Shown here in pieces: positions 26,201 to 38,858 of a stretch of 64,000 bases of DNA (its first letter is position 1; each line of letters begins with the position of its first letter). The DNA comes from Mansonella perstans. Its lineage: Eukaryota > Nematoda > Chromadorea > Rhabditida > Onchocercidae. The DNA is taken from assembly GCA_037074765.1 (NCBI GenBank), contig JBAMDO010000157.1, positions 1 through 64,000 on the forward strand, given 5' to 3'. The position numbers were made by a program, and so were the translations under genes. The notes beneath the pieces were generated by a model that worked only from the letters and a program-made list of their open reading frames with translations, was not told where the DNA came from and made no database searches.

Positions 26201-26870
26201 AAAGATTTAAAGATATCTTGAATATTTTTGGGAGACTTGCCATATTTTATCTTTATGAGAATTCTCGGGAAAGCAAGATGCACTTTTATTGAAGAAAATC
26301 AATCATCTCAACCAATCAGTTTCATTGAAAAAAACGATTTAATTTTAACAATTTATCTTCTCGTTCTATCCTAGTATTTACGATTTTTCATATTATCTAA
26401 TTCATTCCTATCATAGTAACCTATCGACACTGCGTCACTATGGATAAACCAGATGGAGGGTAGAAATTATTCGTGAGCGGTATTTTCAAAATATGGATTT
26501 AATTCTTGGGAATTGATGAATTTCGTATATACTGAGTAAAATTTACTGGTAATTCTTGCTTTCATGCATTTCCTATAGATGAGAAGAAGGAATAGAAGAA
26601 GAGAAGTTCAGTCGTTTCTCATTTAGAATATATCTTCAGTGTGACTGAAGTAACTGATCTCTTCCTGTCGTCTGAACCATTCCTTCGTTTTATTAATAAT
26701 TATTTTTAAGTGTTCCTTTTTCAATAATTTGTTATCAGTTGTGCAAAGAGCGCTTTTTGCTGATAATTGTTTATTTGACTGATAAGTAATCAGAATCTCA
26801 ACGTCAGTTTTCTTTCCACTGATTCACTTATCTTTTTCTCCGATTTAGTTTTGATTACAGATCATTTTTA
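23293..26870. other. Divergent intergenic region (innexin left, WDR36 right)
   Basis: The 3.6 kb between two head-to-head genes presumably carries both promoters. It holds an A19 run near 23726-23744, an (AT)n stretch near 24226-24238, and a duplicated atgattcttatca (25838-25850 and 25856-25868). Frames at 24461-24655 and 24761-24976 on + show no family pattern. No gene is supported. Confidence 0.55.
26851..26860 (+). promoter_or_regulatory. Likely trans-splice acceptor for WDR36
   Basis: ttgattacag ends ten bases before the WDR36 ATG (atcatttttaATG), with T-rich sequence just upstream and no coding exon before it. This fits a spliced-leader acceptor and supports 26871 as the start. Confidence 0.5.
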
Positions 26871-29800
26871 ATGGCACGTCAAGAGAGCCGCTTATTTGTA
26901 CCATATAAGGCACTCGGTGAGGTCTGTTCATCTGTTCCACCTGCTTTTCGAGTACTTTCAAGGAAAAGGGACGAAACTTACGTCATTTGTGCTGTCGACA
27001 ATGTTGTGATACAGTACCTGTGCGAAAATCTGCGTGTGATATCCGTTAGTAATGCTCTACCATCCCGAATAAATGTAGTTGCTGCTGATTCGCGCTATAT
27101 TTATGCCGCCATTGGCGCAAGAATAGCTGTTTTATATTTAGCCAGGTATTGCGATTCAATTTCAACGAAATCTACTTCAGGTTGAATGCAGCTGCACGCG
27201 AAAATTAGGCATTATTGATACATTATTGAGCATTAAGAATCATTACTGATGCCTTGTTATGCTTTTTGAATTCTCATTGTCACAGTTTATATGGAAAATT
27301 GTGGATAATTAGAGTTTCATTCATTTGAGACAAGTTAAACGATGGCTAGAAATATCTGATAATGCGTGTTGGCTTCTTCCGTTTGGAGACGTTCTGGTGG
27401 TTGTAGACATGAAAAGCTCGATCCATGTGGTGGATGTTGAAACTGGTGACGAATTGGTGTTGATTGAAACATCCACACAGTTCGATTGTTCAGCAGTTAT
27501 TCATCCACTTACTTATTTGAACAAGGTACTGCTGGGATCTAGACAAGGTTAGTTTAAATTCTGTAATAGGTTCATTCGCTGATGTTTCTCCTTATCAACC
27601 TACATTTTTTTTTCGAATTTTTTCGAAAGTAATTTGCTGGTGAAATTGTTATTAAATGAGAATATTATAATCGAAATCCATGGTCTACAATAATTTGATT
27701 TAATGGAATAATCATTCTTAAGGGACGTTGCGTATTATTAACGTCAAAACCGGCAAACTAATTCATGAATTTGGGAAATTTGGATCAGAAATAACAGTTC
27801 TGGAACAGTCACCGGTTATAGATATCGTCGCAATTGGATTAAAAAATGGTCATATTATACTGCACAACATTAAATATGACGAAACGTTGCAAATGTACAT
27901 GCAGGATACATCAGTAACATCAATTGCATTTAGGTTCTTCCTTCCTTTTAAATTTTATTATTTCTGATTTGCATGAGTACTTGTGGCTTTCTAGAATTGT
28001 TTCAATTCTAAATTGTTTTTCCTTTATCATTAGATTCCATATGCTGAACAAATTTGTTTTGCACGAATTTCTTCAGGTTTCGGTTTGTGAAGTTTTCGTT
28101 TTTTTCCTAACAAACTTATTTTTTGCTCCTGGGATTTCAGAACAGATGGCGAGGAGACAATGACTACGGCATCAGAGAGCGGAACACTGGCAGTCTGGAA
28201 TCTAAATACGCGTTCTTTATTGGGACAGTTGCGCGATGCACATTGTGGATTCATTACGAGTATATATTACGTTAATGGGGAGCCGTTAATGATTTCAGCA
28301 GGAGTTGATAACACGTTAAAAACATGGATTAATGATATGGGTGATGGCATGCCTAGGCAGTTGGTTTTGCTGGATGGGCATCAGAAACCTATTACCGCGC
28401 TAAAATTTATCGACAACGAAATGTGAGCTTCTGAGTTCATTTTTCTATAAAGCAGTTATAATTTGTTGCAAGAATCATGTCATTATAATTATGATTCCAA
28501 TTTTTAATAGAAATCAATTTGATTTTTACTTCATATTTATAATTGTTATGTGAAGGTTTTGCAGAACAAACTGTTTTTTAAATCGATTAAATTTACAGAA
28601 TTGATAAAGTCAAGGAATTTCAGAATCCTTTCATCTGGTTTGGATGGTTCTGTAAGAGCGTTCTCAATATCACGTGATACACACAGACAAAAGTTAGGAA
28701 ATGCTGGTACTATGTCCAGGTATTTTTTTGTTTATTCTTACTTTATGTTTCATTTTATTTATTACTATATTTCATTATCTTTGGAACATATTGCATTTAT
28801 TTGCATTTGATTTTTAGTCATTCGTGTTTGTTATCTTACATTATGATTTCTTCACTTTATTCAATCTGATTTGAATAATGTCATTTTTAGATGCTTCTTT
28901 GTATTTTTTTTTTCGTTCTATTGTATTGCTATTGTATTCCTTGCAGAATGAAAGCGAAAAAGAAGAAGCGTGATATCGAGAGCATCAAACTGAAACCAGT
29001 GATTGAGATGGATGTGGGATTAGCCAGGGAAGCTGCTTGGGACAATGTCATGTGCCGTCATATGGATACAGCCCTAGTGTCGACATGGACCACAAGAAAA
29101 CAAGCCCTAGGAACATATTGCGTTCGTTTATTTGGAGTTTTAGTTGTTTTTTTATTATTTTAAATTTATCATTTTTGAGGTGTTTCTGTAAAAGTGTTGA
29201 TTTTAGTCAAACATCAATGAATGCAAGATATCCCTTCTAAAATTTTTTTCAGTTGCTTCATAATAGATTCGTAACTAAACCACATCTCATGTCTGCTTGC
29301 GCATCGGCCATATGCATCTCATCATGTGGTAATTTTGGTTTAATTGGATATACAACTGGCCACATCGATTGCTTTAACTTGCAGAGTGGGCACCACAGAA
29401 AAACTTTTCTCTGCAGTAAAATAAGCGAAAAAGCTCACCAATCTGCCGTTCGAGGATTGGCACTTGACATACTCAATAGGCAGCTCGTGAGTGACCTTTT
29501 GGTTATTGCCGGTCTAGTTTTAACAAAAATTAAAAATATTTTCCGAATAAAGCTGAACTCACCATATCTGTCAACAGTGTTTCTTACATTTCGCCTTGAT
29601 TACTAGTATGCGGTGCTATTATTGTGACGCCTAATGAGTTTTTATACTTGAGGTCTCAGTTGAACATGATGGAATTATTCGATTTTGGGATTTCCGCAAT
29701 ACGAAGTTGATGGCCGAAATGCAAGTCCCATCACCAGTTGCACGATTTAGCATGAGCAGCAATAATTCTCTGATAGCTCTTGGTGTTGGAAATGGTTCAA

Positions 29801-31754
29801 TTGGTGTTGTCGACACTTTGTGCCGAAAACTTGTTAGGATTATAGATGGAGCTCATCGATCATCCTTTACTGCTTTGGGCTTTTCACCCGATGGTAAATG
29901 GCTTGTCAGTGCTGATGACGAAGGTTTCATTAAAGTCCGGTTTTTTTCTCTTTTTTTATTACTTCCACTTTTGTATCTTATTTTCAGAAATTATTTAAAA
30001 AAGATTTATCTAAAAAAACTTAAACTTGTTTTACTGTTGGCATCAGTTGTCGTATTTTAGATTTGGGATCTTGTTACGAATAGCCTTATTGATGTTATGA
30101 AATGTGAATTGTACTGCACATCATTTTGCTTTTCATCAAGCGGAGAATATTTGGCTACATGCCACCATGAGCAAAAGAGCATATATATTTGGGCCAATAA
30201 AATATGGTTCACTCCTGTGATTGCTTTGAAAGCACTACCGTTGGATTATATTCCAAATCATTCTTTGGCTCTTCCTATACGAAGGTATGCTTATTAGCGG
30301 TAAATATTAGGGACAGAAATTATATAAGCAAAACGAAATGAATAAAGCATTTTTACTCCAAGAGTAAATAGATAGTCCAGTTGTAAATAGCTTAGTGTTA
30401 CTGAAACATTGAAGCAGAACAGATTTTAGAATATATTATAGTGTTTTCTTTTTAGGAATTTAGAGGATGAAGTGCAGCGTTTAACAGAAGAGACTGAAGT
30501 ACCAGTGGAAATGGCTTGTGAAAACATACAGAATGTGAAGCAGGTAATAATTGAATTTAAGAAAAATGTAAGAATCTCTATTTTGTAAACAAAATTGGAT
30601 CTTATGGTGCTACATTTTTCTGTTGCTCGCATTATTTCAAATCTTAAAATTCATTTGAAATTGTCAAAGCTAGGGTAAGATTTTTAGCATAAATTTAAGA
30701 TGTAGAATTATAGAAATCATTGTTTTTATTAAACATCATAAATAAATTAAGGTTGAAAGTCTTGTAACTTTGTCGGGTTTGGCACCTTCACGCTGGATGA
30801 ATCTGCCATATCTGGATGTAATTCGAGAACGAAATAAACCAATCGAACCAGCACGAAAACCAAAAACTGCACCGTTTTTCTTACCGGCAGTGTCAACACT
30901 TGATGGTTTCGAGTTTGAAAAGGTGGACATTAGTGCTGATGATGTCGAGCAACGCACTGTATTAATGGCAAAACGAAGTGTTCTGGAGATTGAATCTTCT
31001 TTCGTGCAAACTTTATTACAGTTGGGTCTTTCTTTTTTCCGAAACTTTGTGTCGAAATGTTTCGTTTTTCGTGTTGAATGTATTAAACTGACTTTTTTTT
31101 TTGGGGAAAGTATATTGTTTTAGCTGAAACCGAACTGTTAAAATTTAAGGAACCGAATAAGTGGGAGTTCAAGAACTGCATTATTTTCAGGGCTTCAGAC
31201 GATGTTGACTTCATCATTGCATTTGAATCTTTGAAGTGGATGAGTATCTCCACGATACACTTTCAAATTCACATATTGCCAGAAAGGGTGAGTTGTAATT
31301 TTTTGCATCTTTTTTTTTATTTTTCTGATTTAATTCACTTGTTTTCAATGCTTCTAATGCTTACTTCATCATTCCAGATTTAAATGAAATTCGTTAAGTG
31401 TAGATTCTAGTGGGAATTTCAGATTTAGATGAACGTAAAGATTGTAACTTCTTGTTAATAACAAAGATTATGTTTATTGAGCAGTGAATTTCGTTTCAGG
31501 CTTTGGGCATTTTTTTGAAAATGCTTCTCACAGTTCTCAGGAGTCATCGCGATTTTGAACTTGTTCAAGCCTACTTAGCTGTATTTCTGAAAGCCCATCG
31601 GAGTAAGCTGTGGGTTAAATGTGTTAAAGATGATGATTTAGGTGAAACATTGGGCAAATTAAGTGGTGAACTGAAGAAGAGTTGGGAAGAAATTGATCAA
31701 TTGATGCTTCATAATGCTTCATTATTGCAGTATATAAAAACAGCTGTGTTATAG
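26871..31754 (+). CDS. WDR36: WDR36/UTP21, WD-repeat component of the small-subunit processome
   Basis: Thirteen exons fit: 26871-27145, 27330-27547, 27723-27933, 28141-28422, 28624-28719, 28947-29121, 29253-29486, 29653-29934, 30061-30284, 30456-30543, 30752-31025, 31124-31287 and 31500-31754. They total 2778 bases, or 925 residues, close to the human 895-951. UTP21 belongs to the UTP-B module of the U3 snoRNP processome in the nucleolus and is needed for early 18S pre-rRNA cleavage.

Two tandem beta-propellers are indicated by repeated WD-like strands (TLAVWNLNT, GIIRFWDFRN, IKIWDLV, SIYIWANK). The NETLMKF-type segment of the human protein is matched by IILHNIKYDETLQMY. The C-terminal Utp21 domain is clear: SRWMNLPYLDVIRERNKP, KTAPFFLPAV, then RDFELVQAYLAVFLKAH, ending YIKTAVL. 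Residues between TELLKF and ALGIFLKML are longer than in human. Two acceptors (before 27330 and 29653) are GAG rather than CAG/TAG. Confidence 0.95.
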
Positions 31755-32219
31755 CACTTGTGTTATGGAAGTGTTATTATAGGATCAAATTTAATTTTTC
31801 TTGTTGTTGAATTTGCTGTAAATATATTGGATGTATTTTGGACTTTTTGATAATTTTCCGAATACTATGTTTTTTTTTGCTTTTTTTTAATTTTTTGTTT
31901 CATAAATAATTTGAATCAGATTCACAAAGTTGACATTTTTGTTTTTTCTCATTTGTTTTGCTTCTGTTGATGCACATTTTATTTATAACTTTTTTCCGGA
32001 AATCCTTGCAAGTATTCTTAAATTTTTGGCGTCAACTGCGTTTTTATTTGCTCCCGAAGCAAATTTTGTTTATCGCAAGGATGGATTGAGATGAGGAGGT
32101 ATACCTGATCTAGTTAACGGCGGTAGTCTTGCTTCAAATAAAATTCGTGTATTCCAGTAAATTAGTTGGTTTCAGACAGCAGATAGGTTTGTACTAATGT
32201 CCAGATAATTTCCATACAA
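31755..32219 (+). promoter_or_regulatory. Short intercistronic region between WDR36 and ABCF1
   Basis: The 465 bases between two same-strand genes hold U-rich tracts (31868-31898 and around 31940) and a ttggtttcag acceptor ending at 32174, 45 bases before the ABCF1 ATG. This is compatible with polyadenylation of WDR36 plus trans-splicing of ABCF1 from one precursor. No separate gene is present. Confidence 0.45.
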
Positions 32220-35200
32220 ATGTTGAAGGAAAGTTGCATGAACGATGTAGTGATGGCAACGTCAAGTGGTAATTTTTTGTTTTCTTATGTAAAACCTGTG
32301 CGGCTTGGAACTGATACAAATAAATTTGGTTACTTTCGCTTTCATATTGGTTAATCTTTATTTTGTGATATAGATATGCTCGTTTTAATTCGTCTCTTTA
32401 ATGCATCTTAAAGCAGATTACGATTGCTATTGCCAACATTAATGTTGTTCATTTCAGACGAGAAGATTGAGAAGAAGCTTAGCAGAAAAGAATTGAAAAA
32501 GCTGCAGAAAAAAGCGGAGTATGAACGTGAAATTAAAGAAATGGGTGGTACAGTTGAAAATCAAGAAAAAAAAGGGGCAGCTGAAAAGAAAGGTTTTCTT
32601 TTTATAGTTTTCGTTCAGTGTTTGTTGTTTTTAGATATGCTATTTAAACCATGCAATGGAAAAAGTCAGTGTCAAATATTTTTGAAATTTAGAATTTATT
32701 GAGTACATCCCACATGCTAGTTTTTATTTGCTTTGCGTTCATTGTAGATATATCCAAAGTGTTTAGAAAGTGGTGGGATTGGGTCAGGTGCTGAACTTGG
32801 GCAGCAGTTTTCCGTTTCGCAGCAAGCAAAATCGGCGGGACAACGGAATCAACTTGAAAATGCTGTTGACATTAAGGTTAGTGTAATAACTTTAGTACAT
32901 CCAGAGTGTTTTAGAAATAGTGGAATTAAGTCAAGAGAATTTAATTTTTCGTTTTCTTTCGGTTGAATTGAAGATGGTATTGCTGAACGTCAGGATCTTC
33001 ACATTGAATTTAAAAGAACCTTAAGGTGCACGTTTACAACTTCGTATAAAGGATGTGAAGAATGAATGATAGACAAAAGAAATAGCAGTTGACTTTCAGT
33101 ATTTAGTTGCAATCACTGTTTTTATCGTCAACTTTCGTTTTAGGTAGTAAACTTTGATATTGCGGCTCAAGGACGAGTTTTGTTTCACAAAGCTGAGTTA
33201 ACAATAGCTTTCGGAAGACATTACGGTCTCGTTGGCCCAAATGGGTATACCTTAAAAGTTTCTCAAGTTTTCATAATATTTCATGTTTTTCACAATAGGA
33301 ACTATTTTACTGCTTTACAGAATGGGCAAAACCACACTTTTAAAACATATTGCGGCCAGAAAATTGGATATTCCACCAATTGACCTTCTTTATTGCGAGC
33401 AAGGTATGTTACAGAATAATTTTAGTGCTGATGAAGTTTTTTCAGCTTTTATTCCCGCAGGAATTTTATCAAGCGTATATATTATTGGTTAGCTCCGTAA
33501 ATTCCAGAAATTGAGGTTGACAGTACCCCGGCTATTGACGCTGTTGTTAAATCAGATAAACATCGGCTAGCTTTGATGGAAGAGGAGGCGCAGTTGATAA
33601 AGAAGTTAGAAGAAGGAGACATTTCAGCTGGCGAACATCTAAAAGAGGTAGAAATTGTTAAAGCTGCAATTGTAAAAATAGTACGGAGAGTTTATTACAG
33701 TTAGTCAAAATATACTGTCCTTGCAAGTAAAATAGTTGGGATTCCAACTTTTTCAGCAAAATAGGTACAATGTCAATTTGTGTTAACCTCCAGAATGTAA
33801 AATATGTCAGGTCACTGAAGAACTGAAGAATATAAATGCAGACGCAGCGGAGCCAAAGGCGCGGCGTATATTGGCTGGTCTCGGATTTACAATAACCATG
33901 CAAGAAAAAGTCAGTTTTTTTATCCATCCGGTACGTTATAAGTCTTTCATCAAAGCTGCATTTTAACTTTTCAGCCGGTTGAATCATTTTCGGGTGGTTG
34001 GCGTATGCGTATTTCATTAGCCCGAGCTCTTTTCTTGGAACCAACATTGTTGATGCTTGATGAGCCAACCAATCATCTTGATTTGAATGCGGTCATTTGG
34101 CTCGATAAGTTAGTTAAATTTTTCTAAAAATTGGTTCTACTTCGCTAAGTGCTAATTATATTCACTGTATTGAGATGTAAATAAATGGTTCGTTCTACAC
34201 AAATTAATTATGACTAATAACTTTCATTTATGTTTAAATTAGTCCGGATTTCATGTTGAGGATCTTTTATTGCAGCTATTTACAAACGTGGAAGAAAACT
34301 TTATTGATTGTCTCACACGACCAGGGTTTTTTAGACAGTGTGTGTACAGATATAATCGATTTGCAGGATCAGAAACTGTATTACTATAAAGGAAATTATT
34401 GTAGGTTTTGAAAATTCAGGCTTTTCTACAATTTTCACCAGCTTCTCTGCTTTATTATGTGCGCAGATATGCCATTAGCAACTAGTTGCAATGGGAAACT
34501 AGCAAAACTTCCCTTACCAAAGTTTCCAAATTTGTGTGTTTTTAGCCAGTCAAAGAGGATTTCTGTTTTAATTTTCGAAATATTTTTTAGCTTCTTTCAA
34601 GAAAATGAAGGATCAGAAAATCAGGGAACACATGAAAGCTTTTGAAACTCAGCAAAAGCAACTAACTGCAATGAAAAAAAGTGGCAAAAGTTCGAAGCAA
34701 GCAGTTGAAGAAATGAAAAACCGATTGCAAATCAAGCAAAATAAAGTTAGCAAAGGCAAAAAAGCTTCCAGTGTTATGGCTGATCAAGGTAATTTTTATG
34801 AAAAACTTGCACTAGTCTATGATTCGATCAAAAAGACAACTTTTGCTCTATTTGCTTTGATGAAGCTTACTGAATACATCTGATGTTCAGTAATGCATTT
34901 AAGCACATGCTGTTTGTTTTAGCTGATGCAGCACCAGTGGAATTGCTACAAAAAATTAAGGAATATAATGTGAAATTCACTTTTCCCGACCCTACAAAAT
35001 TGCCACCGCCAGTGCTTGGATTACACGGTAAGGATTTGCAGTAAGTAATACAAATCTTTTTAGCTTTGTGAATTTCGTAAAGGGCAAGTTGATAGTGATG
35101 TGCTAAAACTCCGCAGTAATGTTGCCATTCTTTTTGTTTATTCGTTCTTTTTTTTTTCAAGTTATTATTTTACAGGCGTAACTTTTGGCTACCGAGATCA

Positions 35201-36848
35201 AATCTTATTTAAAAACCTTGACTTTGGTATAGATATGGATTCTCGTATTGCGATTGTGGGACCCAATGGCGTTGGAAAATCAACATTAATGAAGTTATTA
35301 GCTGGCAAAATTGAGCCAGTAAGTAAACATTTTGCAGTATTATGGTTAATCTTAAGCAAAAGTGCTACAAATTATGTACTTTCGAAAAGTTTCTAGATGT
35401 TTGTTTCATGCTCAAAAGTTTATGCGCTAACCGACTGGGTTGAATTTTATTGTTCAAAGGAATCTGGTCGTAATGAATGGTAGTTTTTTTTTCATCAACA
35501 AATATTTGGAATTTAGCAACAAGGTGAAGTCCGGAAGCACAGACAGCTACGCATAGGATGGTTCGATCAGCATGCCAACGAAGCATTGAATGGTGAACAA
35601 ACTCCAATCGAATATCTCCTCACTAAATTTCGGATCGACTATCAGGTTAAATTTTGTTTTTTCTGCAGAAAATTTATGTGCGTTCATCTTTATCTTGGCT
35701 CTTTCAATTATCCGACTTTATGTTGAATTGCGTATTTAATGTTTGTTAGATTGTACATTGTTTATTGCTTAAAAAAGTCATCAACGTTTGGGCTGTATTC
35801 CTATAATTTATTGCAGGATGCAAGAAAGCGATTAGGTACAGTAGGTCTTCCCGGCTCCACACACACCGTAAAGATAAAAGATTTGTCTGGTGGACAAAAA
35901 TCTCGTGTTGCTCTCGCTGAATTGGCTTTGGGAGCTCCAGACTTATTGATATTGGTCATTTTTTTGGTTGTATTGTAGATTATATTTTTGCAATTGAAGA
36001 AAAAATTACATTATTATTGAGTAGAATTCGAAAGTTTTTTTTGAGAGATATAGATTGACTGGTAGTTGTTGTTCGAAATGTCCCAGTTTTGTTACTTCGT
36101 GAGATCGATCTTCGGAAGTTGTTATTTTAATTGACTCTTTAACGTTATGCGATGATGCTAATAACAGGAATCCCATTTTCTCATCACGGACTCGTTATCC
36201 ACGTTTGTTAGCTTATAATTTACCCTTGCTGTAGCTAGATAAATCTTGCTAACCTTTCATGCTTTGATTATTCCTTTTTTCATGCCTTTGATTATCTCTA
36301 TCGTACAAGCATATGTAGATAATGAAATCTGTAAACCATTGAATGCGGTAATTTCACTAAAACATTTTTCCTGAATTACTAAAGAAAGGTTTTTTTTTTC
36401 AGGACGAACCTACAAATAACCTCGATATTGAGTCAATTCATGCATTGGCCGAAGCAATTGAAAACTTTGGTGGTGGTGTTGTAATGGTTACTCACGATGA
36501 ACGTTTAATCAGGGAAACAAATTGCCAGTTATGGATTGTTGAAAACTTGGTTTGTTAAGGATTTTAACTTGCATTCAGTTGTTCTGATGTTCGTCTTTGA
36601 TTATTTGGGGTGACCTACTGTGGCGAAATGTCCTGATATTTTGAAATAACTTATGAACTTTACGAACTAGTAATCGCGCTGTAATTATTTATTTCAGTAA
36701 TAAGATTTTAGCTAGATATTTAGATGTTCATCTGCTCACTACTAAATCTAAGTTACAGGGCATTGCTGAAATTGATGGTGATTTCGAGGATTACAGGAAA
36801 GAAATCTTGGAACAGCTTGGAGAAACATTAACGCCACGAAAAGGATAA
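32220..36848 (+). CDS. abcf-1: ABCF1, soluble ABC ATPase acting in translation initiation
   Basis: Sixteen exons fit: 32220-32268, 32458-32592, 32767-32876, 33144-33244, 33321-33403, 33508-33647, 33811-33909, 33975-34108, 34276-34400, 34591-34788, 34923-35027, 35176-35318, 35517-35645, 35817-35954, 36403-36549 and 36759-36848. They total 1926 bases, or 641 residues. ABCF1 (ABC50) binds eIF2 and ribosomes; it has no membrane domain.

The first cassette has Walker A GPNGMGKTT (about 129-137), signature SFSGGWRMR (243-251), Walker [14 protein letters not shown] and switch SHDQGF. The second has GPNGVGKST (455-463), LSGGQ (540-544), LDEPTNNLD (from 563) and THDERL. All catalytic residues are present. 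The linker is Lys-rich and coiled-coil-like ([17 protein letters not shown]). It matches ABCF1 rather than ABCF2/3 in [11 protein letters not shown] and GIDMDSRI. The charged N-terminus is only about 98 residues, far shorter than the eIF2-binding arm of human ABCF1. Exon 1 is short and could start at 32238 instead. Confidence 0.95.
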
Positions 36849-38858
36849 ATTTTTAATTTTGATTCTACTTTAAAGAATTGCTAGTTTGTGCGAATGACTT
36901 GAATGGCCAATTTCTCATTTTCTGTCTGCTCTAAATTAGTGATACATTGCCGGCAGATTTTGCTATTCTTCGCTTCATATAATTGGCTGTAATTGTTTCA
37001 AAGTAAATTCAGAAAATTTAATGAGAAGCTTCTTGTGCATCGAGGCTTACTCATTCTTTATCTTTCACCTCAGTAAGCCAGCTGCTCAGCTTTTTCTTCA
37101 GTTGAAAACAGGCAGTAGTTCATTGTCTTTCTACTAGTAAATTATGCTTGTACTTTTCTAATCATGATTTCTAAAGTCGATCATTTTCGTCTCGATGCCT
37201 TTTTTATTTTTCATTGATACCCATTAAAAACCTTTTACTTGGTGAGAGGCATTTACTCAGTCTGTCTCTTCATTCCTGTATTAGTACTTATCTGGTCTTT
37301 CACTCTTGTACCAGTACTTATTCACTTCTGGTTAGTTGGCTGAATCCTGAAGAATCTACTCAGTCAATTTCAAGAAGAAATTTTACTGGCTTCAAAATGG
37401 AGTTTCAGAGTAATTATTTGTTTCGAATGATGTTATTAAATTCTTAATGTTAGAACTTTTTTCCGTCTTGATTGTTGGGTCTTGATTCCTCGATTTTTTT
37501 CGAAATTCCAAAAATATAAAAACCTAACAAATGCATTAGTGACAAATCACATCGATAGGAAGTCTTAATAGTAATAAGATTAAAAGAATGGAAAAGGATC
37601 TCACAATTAAATTGAATCGAGAATAGAAAAAGTACTGAATGCTTTTGTTTCATATTCATCAAAGAAAGCAAAAGGTAAATAATTTAATGCCCCTGAAAGT
37701 GAGGATAGAATAGGATAAATATTTCTTATTCACAAGTCCTTCTTAGACGTTATTTTGGGAATGAAACCGATAGTTTTTAAACAAAGTATAGTGAAACCAT
37801 CAGAAATTCACGGAAATTCACATGTCCAAAGAAAAAGAGGTTGGATACAAAAAGAACATATTAGCTCCGTTCTTATTCTTTTGCCAATATCAATAAGAAA
37901 AAACAATAGAGAAAAAGACATAAAACCTGGCAAACATGGTAAAATGCTATCCAAAAATTGAGGAGTAAAGAAGTCAAACCTTACTGATATGACAGTAAGT
38001 TTTGTTTCGTACGGAGTAAAAAAAGGAAGCATAATTTAACAGATCAAACAAGTCAAACAAGATACAAGATGAACCAATGATAAATTATTTAGATTTATTT
38101 AAGTTTAATTAAAATTTTGGTTTGTTTAATCTTAAGAAACTTAACTTATTTAGAATCTTCAAAAACTATTAATAGACAGTAACGAGATAACAAATCTGCA
38201 GTCAATTTTTTACTTTTTTCCACATGAGTCGGTCAATGATATTACCATCCATCTGGTTCCATGTCAATTTACTGTCTAAAAATAAGTTACTTGCGTTTCA
38301 ACTTTTCTGTTCAAATCACGAAAAACTAACAAAAATTAAGCTAAATAATTGTCAAAATTCAGGCCCAATATAACAGATAAGATTGGCATCTAAATGATGC
38401 CTAGTTTTGCATCACTTGTTCCGAGTTTCTTGATTGTTATTTGGGTCATTTCAAATTTAGAACTTCTAAATAATTCATATTCTTTATAAATCTAGATTCT
38501 GCGTAAAATATTCTTGTGTTGGTATTTCAGCATTGCAATCTTAACTGACTCATCAGACTTGCTAAATTTAGTTCTTAATTTTGTTATGAGGATGATCTAA
38601 CACTATTGTGATCTGGGAAAGAGATCACGCTGAGACATACTCCTGAGATTTTCAAAAAAGTTGACGAGCCATCACTTCTTGTTTGTCACAAAGATTTAAG
38701 GTGAACCGTTTAAAAGTGTCATCTTTCAGGGGACCAACACATAGCTGGTTAGACTTTGTAGAACACCAAATGCAAGCGCTGACTGATAACCCTTCTTGGT
38801 AAGCTTCATTACATTTCCAGATATTTTCACTTCTTACCTAATTAAGTCCGAAATACTA
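36849..38858. other. Convergent intergenic region between ABCF1 and the RhoGEF
   Basis: Both flanking genes end here. A Ser/Thr-rich frame at 37214-37447 contains an internal repetition of CISTYLVFH/CTSTYSLLV, which comes from a local imperfect DNA duplication (about 37263-37326). No gene is supported. Confidence 0.5.

Noticed and set aside
33658..34068. 136-codon minus frame
   Set aside because: It lies antisense to ABCF1 exons 7 and 8, which fully explain the sequence.
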